64,000 nt of DNA from Timema cristinae. Taxonomy: Eukaryota; Arthropoda; Insecta; Phasmatodea; Timematidae. The position numbers and the translations under genes are program-made. The notes beneath the pieces are model-generated. The model was given only the letters and a program-made list of their open reading frames with translations, was not told the DNA's origin and did no database searches. The stretch lies in assembly GCA_039000515.1 (NCBI GenBank), contig JBCFYV010011135.1, positions 6,061,209-6,125,208 on the forward strand. Direction: 5' to 3'. This document shows, in pieces, positions 11,691-23,080 of the stretch. How positions within the stretch are numbered: the first letter of the stretch is position 1; each line of letters opens with the position of its first letter.

Positions 11691-11890
11691 ATAAAGCTAT
11701 TACCATGCTCCGTATCACCCGAAACAACGGTGACCCTGCTCCAAGCAAATGGGGATGCCCCAAGTTCATTGGTGGTGGTGGTGGTGGGGGTGTTTTCACG
11801 TAAGTCAACAGGCTTGTCAACAGGCTTGTCAACTGGACATTCCTTTCTTCTCCCAGCAGTGGCGGAAACTTAGCCATGTTTATGTGGCTA
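11691..11890. repeat. Low-complexity patch with short tandem repeats
   Basis: A (ggt)n run lies at about 11772-11790. It is followed by two and a half copies of a 12-base unit, 'caacaggcttgt', at about 11807-11833. The proline run in the minus-strand frame is the reverse of the (ggt)n run. Confidence 0.7.
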
Positions 11891-11891
11891 C

Positions 11892-12115
11892 TATGTCCAT
11901 GTGAGATGATGTGATGATGATTATGATGAATTTATAGTGCCAGTAAAAGTCTTAAATTAATTTTAATTAATTTTAATTAATAATACTATGGCTACTACAG
12001 AAATAATTTTCTTTTTAGAAAGATTCCTATTGTACCGCTAAGAATTGAACCCTGGACCTACACATTGGTAACCAGGAGTTCTGACTACTAGACCAAGACC
12101 GTTGGTGCTAGTAAA
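11892..12115 (-). mobile_element. tRNA-derived SINE (further family)
   Basis: Reverse reading begins 'ggtcttggtctagtagtcag' (box A) and then 'aggtccagggttcaattctt' (box B), followed by an AT-rich body with repeated 'ttaattttaa'. The body does not match families 1-4, so this is either a separate family or a recombined copy. Confidence 0.55.
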
Positions 12116-13735
12116 TAGGAATAACTAAGATGGATAATAAAACCCAGTTAAGAAAAAAGATATATATTTATTTAACGAAAAAATAAATTGAGTTTATTAG
12201 AGGTTAAGAACGTGAGTTATGGTCTGTGTTTATTTCAAATCTTATAAAAAACTTTATTTTTATATAAAAATAAATAAATTTGGCTTCAATAGATATTTTT
12301 ACTTTAATTTTCCATGCATAGAAACATCAACATTTCTTAAATATTTGTCATGACTCATGGAATTTGATGAGATATTTTCGTAATTAAAAATTTTATCATA
12401 AAATTCCGTTATTTTCATAACAAATATTCAAGAACTGTTCATATTTTTATGTGTGAAATTAAATTTCATATTAGAATCAATTTTTTTCATGCATTCCCAA
12501 CTTAATGGCTCTCCTCAAAGTTAAGGAGCTATATTATCTGATGGTGTATTTTGTTTCATTGAAGGGAGAAGCCAATTTTCTTGAAAGCTTTACCCGCGCC
12601 ATGTAACGTTGAGGTAAGAAAAGTAGAGTAAGGTGGGGTGGGGGAGGTGGGTAGCTGTGTGCCTCTACGTCGTCAGGATTACAACTAGGCACTGCCTTCA
12701 GCTTCTTCACCGTTGCTTCAAGATCGGCGTCCTCAGGTGAAAAATACATAAAATTTCTATGCTGGATGATAAAAAGGAGTAAAACTTAGTACGACACGAA
12801 CCATCACATAAAGGTACCTCTCACGTAACATCTGCGGATATTTCAGGTGATATTAGTTGATGTGTGTGATACGCATCCACCTTCCCGCTACAGTTCTGGA
12901 TATAATGGTAACAGTTGTAAGTATTGTAATAGTTCACATTTTAGGCACTATAATAGATCTTGACGTCTTACGTACCCTACACAAACAAGTTTGTTGTATA
13001 GTTCTGTCTTTATCTCTGCATTTATATCTGTCTACCACCATGCCACTCTGTCTTTTCATAATGTCTGCCTGTCTATCTAAAGGTGGAATGGAAGGGTACG
13101 CGAGAAAATGTAAGTGCCTTGGCAGTTTTTATGGCAAAACATTTTTGGCTAAAATAAATAAAATATTGCCCCAGTACAAACATAGAATTTGATTTTATTG
13201 GCGTGGTGACCTCAAAATATCTTGTCAAGGGTGTTCTGGAATTTAACGACAAATTTTCCTCTTCATTTATAGGTTTGTTAGATTGACACCATGCTCATGA
13301 CATATATTCAACAACTGTTGATATCAAAATGTGAAGAAAATTAAATTCACCATTTGTTTTGGAGAAATACTTTATTTATTTTGGCCAATAAAAGTTTTAC
13401 CATAAAAACTGAAAAACACTGGCCTTTTCTGGCGTCCCCTTCCATCACTCCTTGATATATTTCTGTCTTTTTATGTATTTAGTTCAAATTTTATATTTAG
13501 ATGATGTGTGGTCATAACTCAAAGTAAATCATGATTTGAATTTTAGATATTAAATTAAGGGTAGTTTACATTAAAAAATTAGAAGAGTTTTGAATTTTAT
13601 ACTACAAGCTGTGGCGGACTAGTATTTAAATAGTACTTTCTATCGTGCTGAGACACGAGGAGCATACAGAGATGTTTGCATAAACACAGCCTGGAGAGAT
13701 AGAAACGTCTTGACTAAGATAGACAGGTTTTTATT
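12116..13735. other. Unassigned sequence
   Basis: Mostly AT-rich. A GC-richer patch at 12534-12749 encodes on the minus strand a 71-residue frame starting MYFSPEDADLEATVKKL. It looks protein-like for about 30 residues and then runs into a proline stretch. I cannot assign it. The 111-residue plus-strand frame at 12857-13192 also has no recognisable motif. Confidence 0.4.
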
Positions 13736-13737
13736 TA

Positions 13738-14030
13738 GTTAATCGAGGTATTTAACGTGCACTTTCTGAACACCATGATTATATAGTTGCATGAAAATCT
13801 CTATGAGTGAGAATAAAAGAACCTACCAATTCTACCAGGAAAGGTATTTTACCATACCTTCCAGGGTTAATTTACATTCCACAATCAACATGGTACCGAC
13901 GGCTTTACTTCTCCTCCGAAGGAAGTTGTGCTACGGATTTTTATAGCTCAAGAAAAATCCCTTGACCCAGGCTTGGTTTAAATCCCTGAATATCGGGTAC
14001 TGAGGATAACACTTTAATCCAAAGGTCCTG
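13738..14030 (-). mobile_element. SINE family 3, reverse orientation
   Basis: On the plus strand it begins 'tatttaacgtgcactttctg', passes 'accgacggctttacttctcc' and 'ggaagttgtgctacggattt', and ends in a tRNA-like head whose reverse carries a box-B-like string. Related copies are at 25085-25240 and 39243-39525, and more distantly at 45795-46040. Confidence 0.65.
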
Positions 14031-14275
14031 GGTTGGATTTTCATGTTCAGTTGTCATTTTACCAATCAAAAAGTATGAAATTTCGATGCGGCCAAAATCG
14101 TTATTGACTACTATAATAGCTTGGCTATTTAATTATTATATACCTACTTAATTAGTTAAGTCAAATTCAAGCGAAAACATGATGCAAAAAAGTCTGAAGG
14201 TTATACATATTTTAAAAATATAGATGTAAATAGTTGGCAAAGTTAAATTTGTCATTAGAAGATATTCTGTGGTTT
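14031..14275. other. AT-rich DNA, nothing recognised
   Basis: No shared repeat and no coding signal. Confidence 0.5.
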
Positions 14276-15060
14276 GTTTGTTGCTGTGCTGCTTAAAATG
14301 CGTAGTTCCTGATGTTTTACTTATGGAATACCGACCGTCTAGGTGTGTCTGTTGTTGGATGCTCAGTTGATGTTATGTCGGGACAATCCCCTTTCTTCTG
14401 TTGGCCCATTCTTCCCTTTCAATAAGACAGTACTTCGTGAAGTAGCTGATATGTAGATCTTGATCAGAGCCGTGTTTCCAGACGTCCATGAGGATGTCTT
14501 AGTAACAATATGATCAGTGGCAGATCCCATGGGCCTTCTCTGAGAAAGGCTGAGAGTTGTCACAGTGAAACGGAGGGTGATGATTGGCGTGAGGGAACGG
14601 AAGGGAGGGGGGAGTAGAGTCTAATTTTGGAGTCAGAAGTTTCTGGTCATTGAGGAAAAGGCTGTGCAATCTTATAGGATCGGAACGGAGCAGTTTGGAG
14701 TGGTCTATATCTCGGTAGAGGTTGGAAATTCTCTGAAGCTGAGTGAGTTGAGGGGTCCACGAGGGAGAAAGCTAGTGAGGAAGGGGTTGAGGAGATGATC
14801 GAGGATGTGTACTTGCTGGGATTCCACATATTTAGGAAATTAGCGTATTGAGCCACACGGATGGGTTTGGTTTCTTTCTCCCTTCCACTTGCTGTCCTGA
14901 GTGTTCTGAGGAGAAACTGCGGGACTCACGTGTATAGAGAGGTAAAGCGATATAGTCTAGGGTCCAGCCCATCTCTTGTTGGAAAGTTTGCAAATAGAGG
15001 GTTTGGGACAGGATATGGCTGCATTAAGCACAAAATTATCGAAGGTGCGTACAACACAAA
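14276..15060. other. GC-elevated block, unclassified
   Basis: Base composition rises clearly above the surroundings. The minus strand gives two frames (14363-14563 and 14647-14856) rich in serine, threonine and proline, and the plus strand one of 67 residues. None has a motif I recognise. The block may be the remains of an unidentified mobile element or pseudogene; no start, splice pattern or terminal repeat supports a specific call. Confidence 0.35.
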
Positions 15061-15084
15061 CTAATTTAACGAAGAATTGAATTC

Positions 15085-15600
15085 TCCATCATTCCTAGTT
15101 GAGAAGATATGACCGGGGGGGTATACGCCCCTCCCCGAAAGGCAAATTTTCCCAATGATCAATTCAAAATTGAATGCATGTTTGGCACGAATAATTTTAG
15201 TGAAGAAATCACTTCCCCACCACATTAAGTTAAGGAGCTGCGTCCAAGGGTCAGCCCCCCCCCCCCCCCCGAAATAAATTCTCCGAAACTACTCAAATGA
15301 CAACGGGTAACAATTCAGAGGATTTACCGTTAAGAAAGATTCTCTCCGTGTTTAATAGAAGCCGAGATAATAAAACAATATCCAGGGGGGCAGAAGCCCC
15401 CCTCAGAAAAATTGGTCTAGTGCGAACGTTAGGGTATCACCCCCACATAATTATGGCACAAACCGTACATACGTATCAACTTTCGTTCGGCCAGGCGAGG
15501 GCAAAACGTGTTTAACATCTTTTACACCGCCCCCCTTGGTCACAGCAACTCCTGCCAGAGGGGGTTCGGAGGGGGTCGGGCACCCGACCCATGGTAGGAT
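15085..15600. repeat. G/C-run hairpin cluster
   Basis: Three short inverted repeats of G and C runs occur in AT-rich DNA: 'ggggggtatacgcccc' (about 15115-15131), 'ggggggcagaagcccccc' (about 15385-15402) and 'gggtcgggcacccgaccc' (about 15573-15590). A C16 run lies at about 15255-15270. Each hairpin would form a short G:C stem with a small loop. The repetition of the design suggests one non-coding repeat element, but I cannot name a family. Confidence 0.5.
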
Positions 15601-16585
15601 CCTTGATGCCTTCAATGCTTTACTCATCTGAAGGAGTTAAAGTGGGTGAGAATTCATGATGCAATGTGTAGTAATAATTATCTTGGAGACCACACATCTT
15701 TCTATAGAACTGACTTATCCGTAATTTCTCACGTTTTTGAAAAACATGATGATATTGTAATTAGGAAGAAATATTAATTTATATTTATAGAATTCAATAT
15801 AAATATATTTAGTATAATTAAGTATAAATGAGATAGAATTTTTGTGAAATTATAAACTTTTACTATAATAAGTCTATATATGTTAATTAAAATAAAATAA
15901 ATTATTGATTAATACACAAACGATTTTTGATATCAGAACATTATTAAAATAATACATTAAAAATTTGAGTCAAGGTCACATACATAATTAGCAATTAAAA
16001 ATAACATAAACAACTTAACTTAATTTAACTATATAGATAATTAGTAACAAATGAATAGAGGACTAATTTTTAGCTGGAAGATAATTGAAAAGAAATATTA
16101 AGAAAAATTGAAATATTGAAGAAATGTTGAATTATATAACAATTAAATTGAATTCTATTATCTTATCTGAAATTCCCTTGCGCCTTTGTATGCAGCGTAG
16201 AGACAGCCTAAAAAATTCTACAAGTTTTGGCACATCAACGGCGCGATCCTCAAGACTGAATAAAAGAAAAATATGCAATAAGTTATGGTGCAAGTAACTG
16301 GGTGTTAGCCAAGTAAGAGAAACAGAATGAAAATTGTTGAGAAATAACTATGTAAATAACCAATCTAAAAATGAAATATCATATTTAACATTTGACTGTA
16401 CCTGTGTGAGTTGCTCCAGTGAATACCAGAATCAAACTGATTAAAAATGAGAACGGTGTTTTAAATGAAAACTAAGGTTATAACAGCCTAGAACATATGG
16501 AAAGTCATAGATTATGAAAAACAGCAAGAAAGTGTGAGACGAAATTATATAAGAGTTGAAATTGTTATTAGATAGATGTAGTAAA
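15601..16585. other. AT-rich DNA, nothing recognised
   Basis: Very AT-rich, with many homopolymer runs and no shared repeat. Confidence 0.5.
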
Positions 16586-16639
16586 TTAAGAGTTGTGAAG
16601 GTAAAATAGAAAGAATAACGAGAATAGGAAGTACGGAAG

Positions 16640-16789
16640 GTATCTTTGTGCAGCTGCTTGCTTTTTACGAGTAAGTACTATGATGGCTTCATGATCTTTA
16701 GCCGGTTTATTATAGACCTGGTCAAGAGCTTGGTCCGTTCCAACACTAATAAACTTTCTGGTTCCATGATGAACAACAAAGCTACCCAT
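16640..16789 (-). pseudogene. Coding remnant of an insect repeat-like protein
   Basis: The minus strand encodes a stretch with FVVHHGTRKFISV, then TDQALDQVYNKP, then about 25 residues ending near KKQAAAQRY. A pattern of the type 'F.V.R..R.FS....DQA.EQ..NK..K..GG.IG.T....A..RW' is one I remember from many lineage-expanded insect proteins associated with mobile elements. Here it is short, has stops upstream (about 16810), and passes into AT-rich sequence after QRY. The family has no firm name in my memory, so this is called a fragment only; a real exon of a diverged gene cannot be excluded. Confidence 0.4.
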
Positions 16790-18880
16790 CTTGAGTGACG
16801 CATAAAGGATTCAATTATTCCATATTCTTGCAATCTTCAATATATACAGCCCCAGTCTTGTGTAATTTATTTTTCCAAATGCGAATATCAAAGGTGGTGT
16901 TCTTTGAGATACTAGCTAATATAAATCCCAGTTTCCCTCTCTGTATGCCCATATCATATTGAAGTGCCCATTATATTTTATAAATAATAAGTTATAATAC
17001 AAATTAATTTAAATGCTATTGTTATGAAGGTGATGATACAATATTTGAATAAAGTGTGATTAATTGCAGTGACATGAATAAGAGCTTTCATTTGATAACA
17101 AACTTGGTTGCATTACGAATTAAATTATGTTCATTTAAAACCATGTATTATATTTGGCGGCCATTTTGAAAAGCTGATGACATCCAGGTCATATAACCAA
17201 GATGAAAAACATCACTAGACACATATTTAATGATATCTGAAATGAAACCCTCTAAAAGCAAAGTTTACAACAGGACATGGGTCGGCCGTCCCCACTAAAA
17301 TGGAGAGGGCAACCGGTCTTAAGCGTGAAGATGCTGAATGAATGGATGGCAGGTGACGAAAGGATGAGATGGATAACATATCAGTGACCCAAATGATTCG
17401 TAGGTGAAAGTGATGGAAGGAGGATGTCAGTGAACCTGAAGATCAAAAATAGTTTGAAAATGGCGGAGGAAAGCAGAAAAGTTTTTCTACGAATTACGGT
17501 TAGTTTACTAAAGACAATTTAATGGTTAAGATAATATTGTGTAAAACTTGACAGTAAACTTAACACTTCTTTGATTTTACATGACAGCTAGCAGAAGCTA
17601 TCAGATGGAATCAGTAATGCCAGCATTGTCTGAAAGTAACTTTTGTCAACATATTAGGAAATAATTATTATTTGCTATGTATTATTATTATCATAACTAA
17701 AAATATTATCAATTTTTTTTAACAATACTTCTTTGAGGATTACATTAAAATTGTATTTTCCATATTCAAGTTTAAGAAAAAAAAAGTTTAGTAAATTCAT
17801 TCTAGTTTTTCTTTTAACTCTTGTGGCAATTTCAGGTTAAATAGAGCGTAAAGTTTTACATTTAATGGTTTTATATTAAGCTATTTATATTTTTATAACT
17901 GGCCTCTCATACATATCTTTAACATAAATAAATGGTTTGTGAAAATAAAGAGAAGAAGATATACAAAATGTTTGTAAAATAATATAAAGTTTATATTTTG
18001 TAAATATGCGTATTAATCCCATTCGACGTCCAACCAGCAACAAGGTCAACTATGTCACCAACTGGCAGCATAGCTTCTATTCAGAGACCATATTTGTTAT
18101 TTGAATTTAAGGCCACTTTAACGAGCTCTTGCTTTTAATAATTAATTTGAATTAAAGAGAAAACGCAAACTTCAAAACTATACAAACAACCAAATGGTTA
18201 TTCTCATAATCTAACAATTTTAAATATATAGATATATAGGCCTATATCATAACAGTGAATTATTGTACAAAATACAGTTAATAAAACCACGTGCGTGTGT
18301 CCACAAGTTTAAGCGAACAAAATATTATATAGTTGAGTATATAAGCATATCTATTTTACTGTTAATAATTTTACTACAAATTTTAATAATACAGTGTATT
18401 TTTTTAATATTAATTCGGCTATCTAGTAATATATGTATTTTTGTGTGAATATTAGTTCGGAGTGTGACCTTGGAAAATAAATGTTTTTAGTGATCTTTAA
18501 TTAATTATTTATTTAATATAACATTTAAGAGTGTGGCAATAAAATAGCAAGTGTTTCTCAGTGATCAATATACCTTATTCAAAAATTCAAATTTGTGTAT
18601 AAAGACTATAAAATTTATCTTTTATCACTAAGATTGTGTTGTGTTGCCCACTAGACTAAATCTAAAGTTATAGGATTTTTATATTCCAAAAAATCTGTGA
18701 AGTGTAGTAAAAAATACTAGCGAGTCTTTCTCAAGTGTTGATTAAATAAATACCAGGCTAAGTCTTCAAGTTATAAGTTATTGTTATTGTAGTTTTATTA
18801 AAGATTTTATAACTGTATAGAAGAGTAGTGAGTATAAAATAGATTTTTAAATTAGGATTGCTTTTGATTTGTCAGTAGGC
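16790..18880. other. AT-rich DNA, nothing recognised
   Basis: No shared repeat. A moderately GC-richer patch at 17150-17480 has no open frame of note. The 61-residue frame at 18263-18448 is made of AT-driven hydrophobic residues and is taken as chance. Confidence 0.5.
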
Positions 18881-18884
18881 TCTA

Positions 18885-20560
18885 CAGTTGTGGTGAGAAT
18901 CTGTTCTCCAACCACAGCAGTATGTGAATGTATGGGAGGCCTCATTTCTGCCATTCCACCGAGTACATAAACCAACTCATACTCCCAAAAATGCTTCCTT
19001 TTGTTAATAGAGTCATAATAATCTTCACCCTGAAATGAAAACCCGGCTTATTAGGTATTAGCGATGCTAAGGCTTTTGATCCGGTAATGATGCCTCTGCT
19101 ATCTTTTTCCATTTAGTATTGCAGGTAAATATTATGAATAAATCAGGACGATCGTTGTGGCACACGTACGTCATGACATCCTCCATTCACTCATGCAAGT
19201 AGCGTTATCCACCGGTAAAGGAAGAAGGCAGGATAAACATTTGACCCAAATCAGTCACATTGGCTTCACTCTTTTTTCCAACATCTTGCAGGTAAATGTA
19301 GTTCCCTGCTCTCAGCTTCTTCTGATTGTTTCTGATGCAGATCAACCTCTCTGTTTCAATTTTCTCATACATGTTTACCAGGAACTGATTGCGGAGACTA
19401 CGGGAAAGATGCAGGTGAGTCTGTTCTTCTTCTCTTGCCATAATTCGGTATGAATAAAGCAAGTCTGCAGAAACTATTTATTAAGGGGGAGTTTGGATAT
19501 GGTTGTCAACTTGAGGTAACGCGATTGAATAATCATCCTCACCAAAACAAAACAGTAGAGGGTAATGCAGGGTGTTTTAGGCTTTGTGGGTCTCGATGAT
19601 TTTAGCCAGAGTGTTGTTGCAATGTGTAACCTGGTGTCTCTTCTGAATACCTGACTCACAATCATGACAGCTACCTTACTTGTGGTGGTTTCGTTGAATT
19701 TACTTCTGTGACCGTCCTTGTGCTTCTTGTCAGCATGGGTAATGACTTGAAACTCCTTTTTATATCTTGAAACTTCATCCGTGGCTGATTTTAAATCACT
19801 CACATATTTGTTGTTATCATGAAACATCTTCTTCAGCTGGGAAACTAAACCAGGTTTCACATCACTGAAGTTGCCACACCTGAGAGTTGTTTCATTATCG
19901 TTATCCCCCACAAAGTAAGTTTGCAGAAACTTCGGGTCCTGCTGTGATGCTGGAAGTATTTTGCCCATCCTGTGATACACCTGGTCTTGGACCATAAATA
20001 TAGGCATGAAGTTGCCTTTAATACTTCCTTTGCCCCGAAAGAAATCATTTGAAAGCAAACATTATATTTTCTGATGATATTCAGAAAGTGCTTGGAGTGA
20101 GGGTGTTGCCCAGTTAACAGACTGTGGAGGGGCTCAGGTGGTTTCTCAAAGGGAAGGAGCTGCACCTTCCCCTGCTGCAGTACATGCCAAGGGTCTCGTC
20201 CTTCCACTTATAAGCTTCACACCACTGACAAGTGGTATCCAATGCACCTAACTCAAAGGTCTTATCTGTACCTTAACTGATGTTAGGGTTGTAACTGAGA
20301 GCGGAGTTTATTTTATTAGACCATGGAACATTATAGCCTTGCTGTCTCTTTTTATGTGAAGGATTATTTCTTGTTACTCCAGTTCGATGAACCTCCAGAT
20401 GCTTCAGTGAATATGTGGCGACAACGGCTCAATGAACCTCCGGTTACTTTAAGCAAATTGCAGCAATAGCTGGTCGATGAAACTCTGGACGCTTCAGTGA
20501 ATATGAAGCAACATCAGCAAGATTAACTTCTGGACATTTTCTAGCGTATTTAGCAGCAGC
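18885..20560 (-). pseudogene. Helitron Rep-region protein remnant
   Basis: On the minus strand, from high to low coordinates, several frames join into one Helitron-like protein. A tandem peptide repeat of the type 'Y.L..PEVHR.AVATYSLK' lies at 20390-20560. Then come KINSALSYNPN, LGALDTTCQWCEAYKWKDE, PPEPLHSLLTGQHPHSKHF and YNVCFQM (about 20060-20300). Next are DPKFLQTYFVGDNDNETTLR and a coiled region (19640-19950), then NQFLVNMYEKIETERLICIR and GQMFILPSSFTGG (19205-19390). The last parts are DVMTYVCHNDRPDLFIIFTC (about 19090-19190) and GLPYIHILLWLEN (about 18900-18940). The last matches the rolling-circle HUH motif, normally PHAH, but the first histidine is tyrosine here. Frameshifts and stops at several points make it non-functional. 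The helicase half is absent. Confidence 0.85.
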
Positions 20561-20599
20561 TTCAGACATTTGTTTGTCTCTTATTGTATTCGTAACTCT

Positions 20600-21154
20600 G
20601 ACACGGTGCTTTTTTCCCACCTCGCTTCTTTAGAATATTATCGGGACATTGCATTGATGGATTATCTGTTTGAGGTGGAATAAACTGGGAGAAATATGGT
20701 AGCTCTTTAACTGCCTGGTACATATCTAAGTGACCCCTGGACAAATCACCGATAAACATGAGCCTCCTTACACCCTCACCAGCCTCCCCAAAACCTACTA
20801 ATAATAGTCAATTCTGGTAGGATACACCTCAAACCTCCAGGTGTACAACCTCTCTTCCACCTCCAGCTCGCAGGTGGTACCAGGGGTGCTAAGATTTGAC
20901 ATTTCAACACAGTAAATCTCCTTGCTGACAAAGTTGTTCCCCTCATTGTCCATGATAAGCACATGATGATATCTGTCCATATTCTCTGATATATAGTTTA
21001 CTAACTGATATCGCAGCTCATGGCCTAGACTGTCAGTGCCAAACACGGCATATGATAAAGAGTAAAAAAGACACCCTCCATCACCGTTCATACGCACAAC
21101 ATGTTGAGGCACCCTATACCATCTACCAAGATATACTAACTCCATTACATACAT
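20600..21154 (-). pseudogene. OTU-like cysteine protease domain of the Helitron
   Basis: The frame 20798-21154 starts MYVMELVYLGRW and carries MNGDGGCLFYSLSYAVFG (about residues 22-39). This is the D-G-x-C catalytic-cysteine motif of OTU peptidases, with Cys28. After a frameshift near 20790, frame 20562-20759 supplies GDLSRGHLDMYQAV, matching the C-terminal histidine segment of the fold. Both catalytic residues are thus still present, although the frame is broken. An OTU domain ahead of a Rep region is known in animal Helitrons. Its position directly upstream of the Helitron remnant on the same strand supports a single element. A functional host deubiquitinase is unlikely because of the frameshift and lack of introns. 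Confidence 0.75.
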
Positions 21155-22030
21155 TTATAACAAACTGTTAAATAACCTTAAATACAAATCCAAAATCGTA
21201 TCGCACCACAAAAACTTTCTTACTGACCAATTACGAAACTTCGATATACAAGCTAAAAAGCAAATCAATATCAAAATAAAATTTACATCGCATCACAAAA
21301 ATGAATGAACAAACTATATATAAATTAAACTAAAAAATAAACATTATTGAAGAATTTTCAAGGAAAAAACAAATCACATTCCACTAAAGAACATTCATGT
21401 AATTAATAATGTACAGTACATACTGAGGAAAAAGAAACAACACCACTCATCAAGAGAATGGCAATTAACTCCTTTTCTACGATTTCTACTAAAAAATAAA
21501 TATTTTCTCATTGATATAGCCAGTAAAATGTTTATTTTTAATAGTCCTACAACTTTATTAAATAAGTAATTTTTCTTGAAGCATAGCGTAAATATATTGT
21601 CAACATTAGAGATATAATTTATATAAAGTGTCCTATTAAGTAAATTACCCGAACAAAAGATATGGATCAATATATATATAATTAATCTAGATGCCATTCC
21701 TGCCCACAATATATCCCGGTGTTCCAGTTTGAAATTTAATATGTCAGACTTAAATATGTTTAGTACCTGAACGCCGAATCACAGTTATGGACCACACAGA
21801 GAATTAATTGAGATGTCCGCTTATATAAAGTGTTTGTATTAGTTTGGTAAATGTCCCCTTTCCTAACACTTTCCTTTTAGCTGTCAGCTTTCTATCAAAT
21901 TGGAAAGTAGTTGTAAATATTCTTGCTAAATTTCACATTTCTACGGCTATAGGCTAAAGAGATATAGGTCAAATTGAAAACTACCTCCTCCCCGTTAATC
22001 GTTCAGGTAGTTTTTTTAATACCGTTGAAC
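21155..22030. other. AT-rich DNA, nothing recognised
   Basis: The stretch upstream of the OTU frame. A Helitron 5' end (TC at an A/T insertion site) cannot be placed by eye. Confidence 0.4.
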
Positions 22031-22034
22031 ACCT

Positions 22035-22640
22035 ATTAATTGATTTATTTTTAAAAAGAGTATATTTCCCGAATTTGACGTTTCTAGATTAAGTGGTTTC
22101 AAAGATATAGCGATTTTTCGAAAAACGCACTCCTTACCCGTATGACACGTTTGGTAATTTTTTCAAAAGACCATTGACCACACATATCTTTGTTTTTGAA
22201 GAAGAGTATTTTCCCCGAGTTTCACGTTTCTAGCTTAAGTGCTTTCAGAGAGATGATCAACTCGTAAAAACACACCCACTCCCTATTCTCCCGCTTGAGG
22301 GATCTTTTGAAAGCCGCCGAATATATATTTCTTTATTTTTTTTATTTTTTTTTTATTTTTTTTTATTTTTCACCCATTATGACACCAATATCAAAAATTC
22401 ATTGAATATTTTTTCTTCTATTTTGATAAAGAACCTTAAGGCCAAATTTTATGTTTCCAGCTTACGTGGTTTCTGAAAACCCGTTATATTTCCAACCCCC
22501 TTTTTTCACCCCTTAAGGGGTTGAATTTCACAAAATCCCTTCTTAACGGATGTCTACTAACTGAAAGGTACCTTCCAACAAAATGTTAATATTATAGGTC
22601 CAGGGGTTCGTGAGATACGGTGATGAGTGGGTCAGTCAGG
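22035..22640 (+). repeat. Modular repeat with degenerate internal units
   Basis: A motif of the form 'gtttctagcttaagtggttt' recurs at 22080, 22226 and 22453, each preceded by a purine-rich 'agagtat...cc.aatttcac' stretch. A more distant version, 'ggtccaggggttcgtgagat', lies near 22597. The block ends 'agtcagggctttcgtcttta' and runs straight into a (TA)n(GATA)n tract. A 3' end of this style (gtcagtcaggg...tttatatata) is common in non-coding 3' regions of arthropod retroelements. The class cannot be fixed from this copy. Confidence 0.55.
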
Positions 22641-22648
22641 GCTTTCGT

Positions 22649-22650
<2 letters not shown>

Positions 22651-22705
<55 letters not shown>

Positions 22706-22731
22706 TAGATAGATAGATAGATAGATAGATT
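22651..22731. repeat. (TA)n followed by (GATA)n microsatellite
   Basis: About 50 bases of alternating ta pass directly into about seven gata units. It marks the 3' end of the modular repeat to its left. Confidence 0.95.
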
Positions 22732-22904
22732 GATAGATGTATAGATTACCTGCCCATTGTTTCTAAAGCACTTTGTGTTATGTATTTCAACTAATCATTT
22801 TATCTACCAGTAGGATATATTAATTAAATTTGGAATTCTTAACACGGTCTTTATTTGCATCGATAGTCACGAGGTTTCATGTTAGGGTGGATTACTGATA
22901 ATGA

Positions 22905-23080
22905 TGATGATATTGGGGTAGAAATCTATGTCAAACGTACCACGGGTAATTTTTGTAAATGGTTTCTCAATACTTCTCCATGCAAATGCAATTATACTAA
23001 CTCTAATATTCTAGCTTCCTCATATATTTTCCAGTAGCGTAATTAATATGTGCGTATAGGCCAAACGGGTACTATACAAT
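22905..23080 (+). mobile_element. SINE family 1, diverged
   Basis: Weak head, then 'aatggtttctcaatacttct', 'ccatgcaaatgcaattatac' and a recognisable tail, 'gcgtataggccaaacgggta'. Order and spacing match family 1. Confidence 0.6.
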
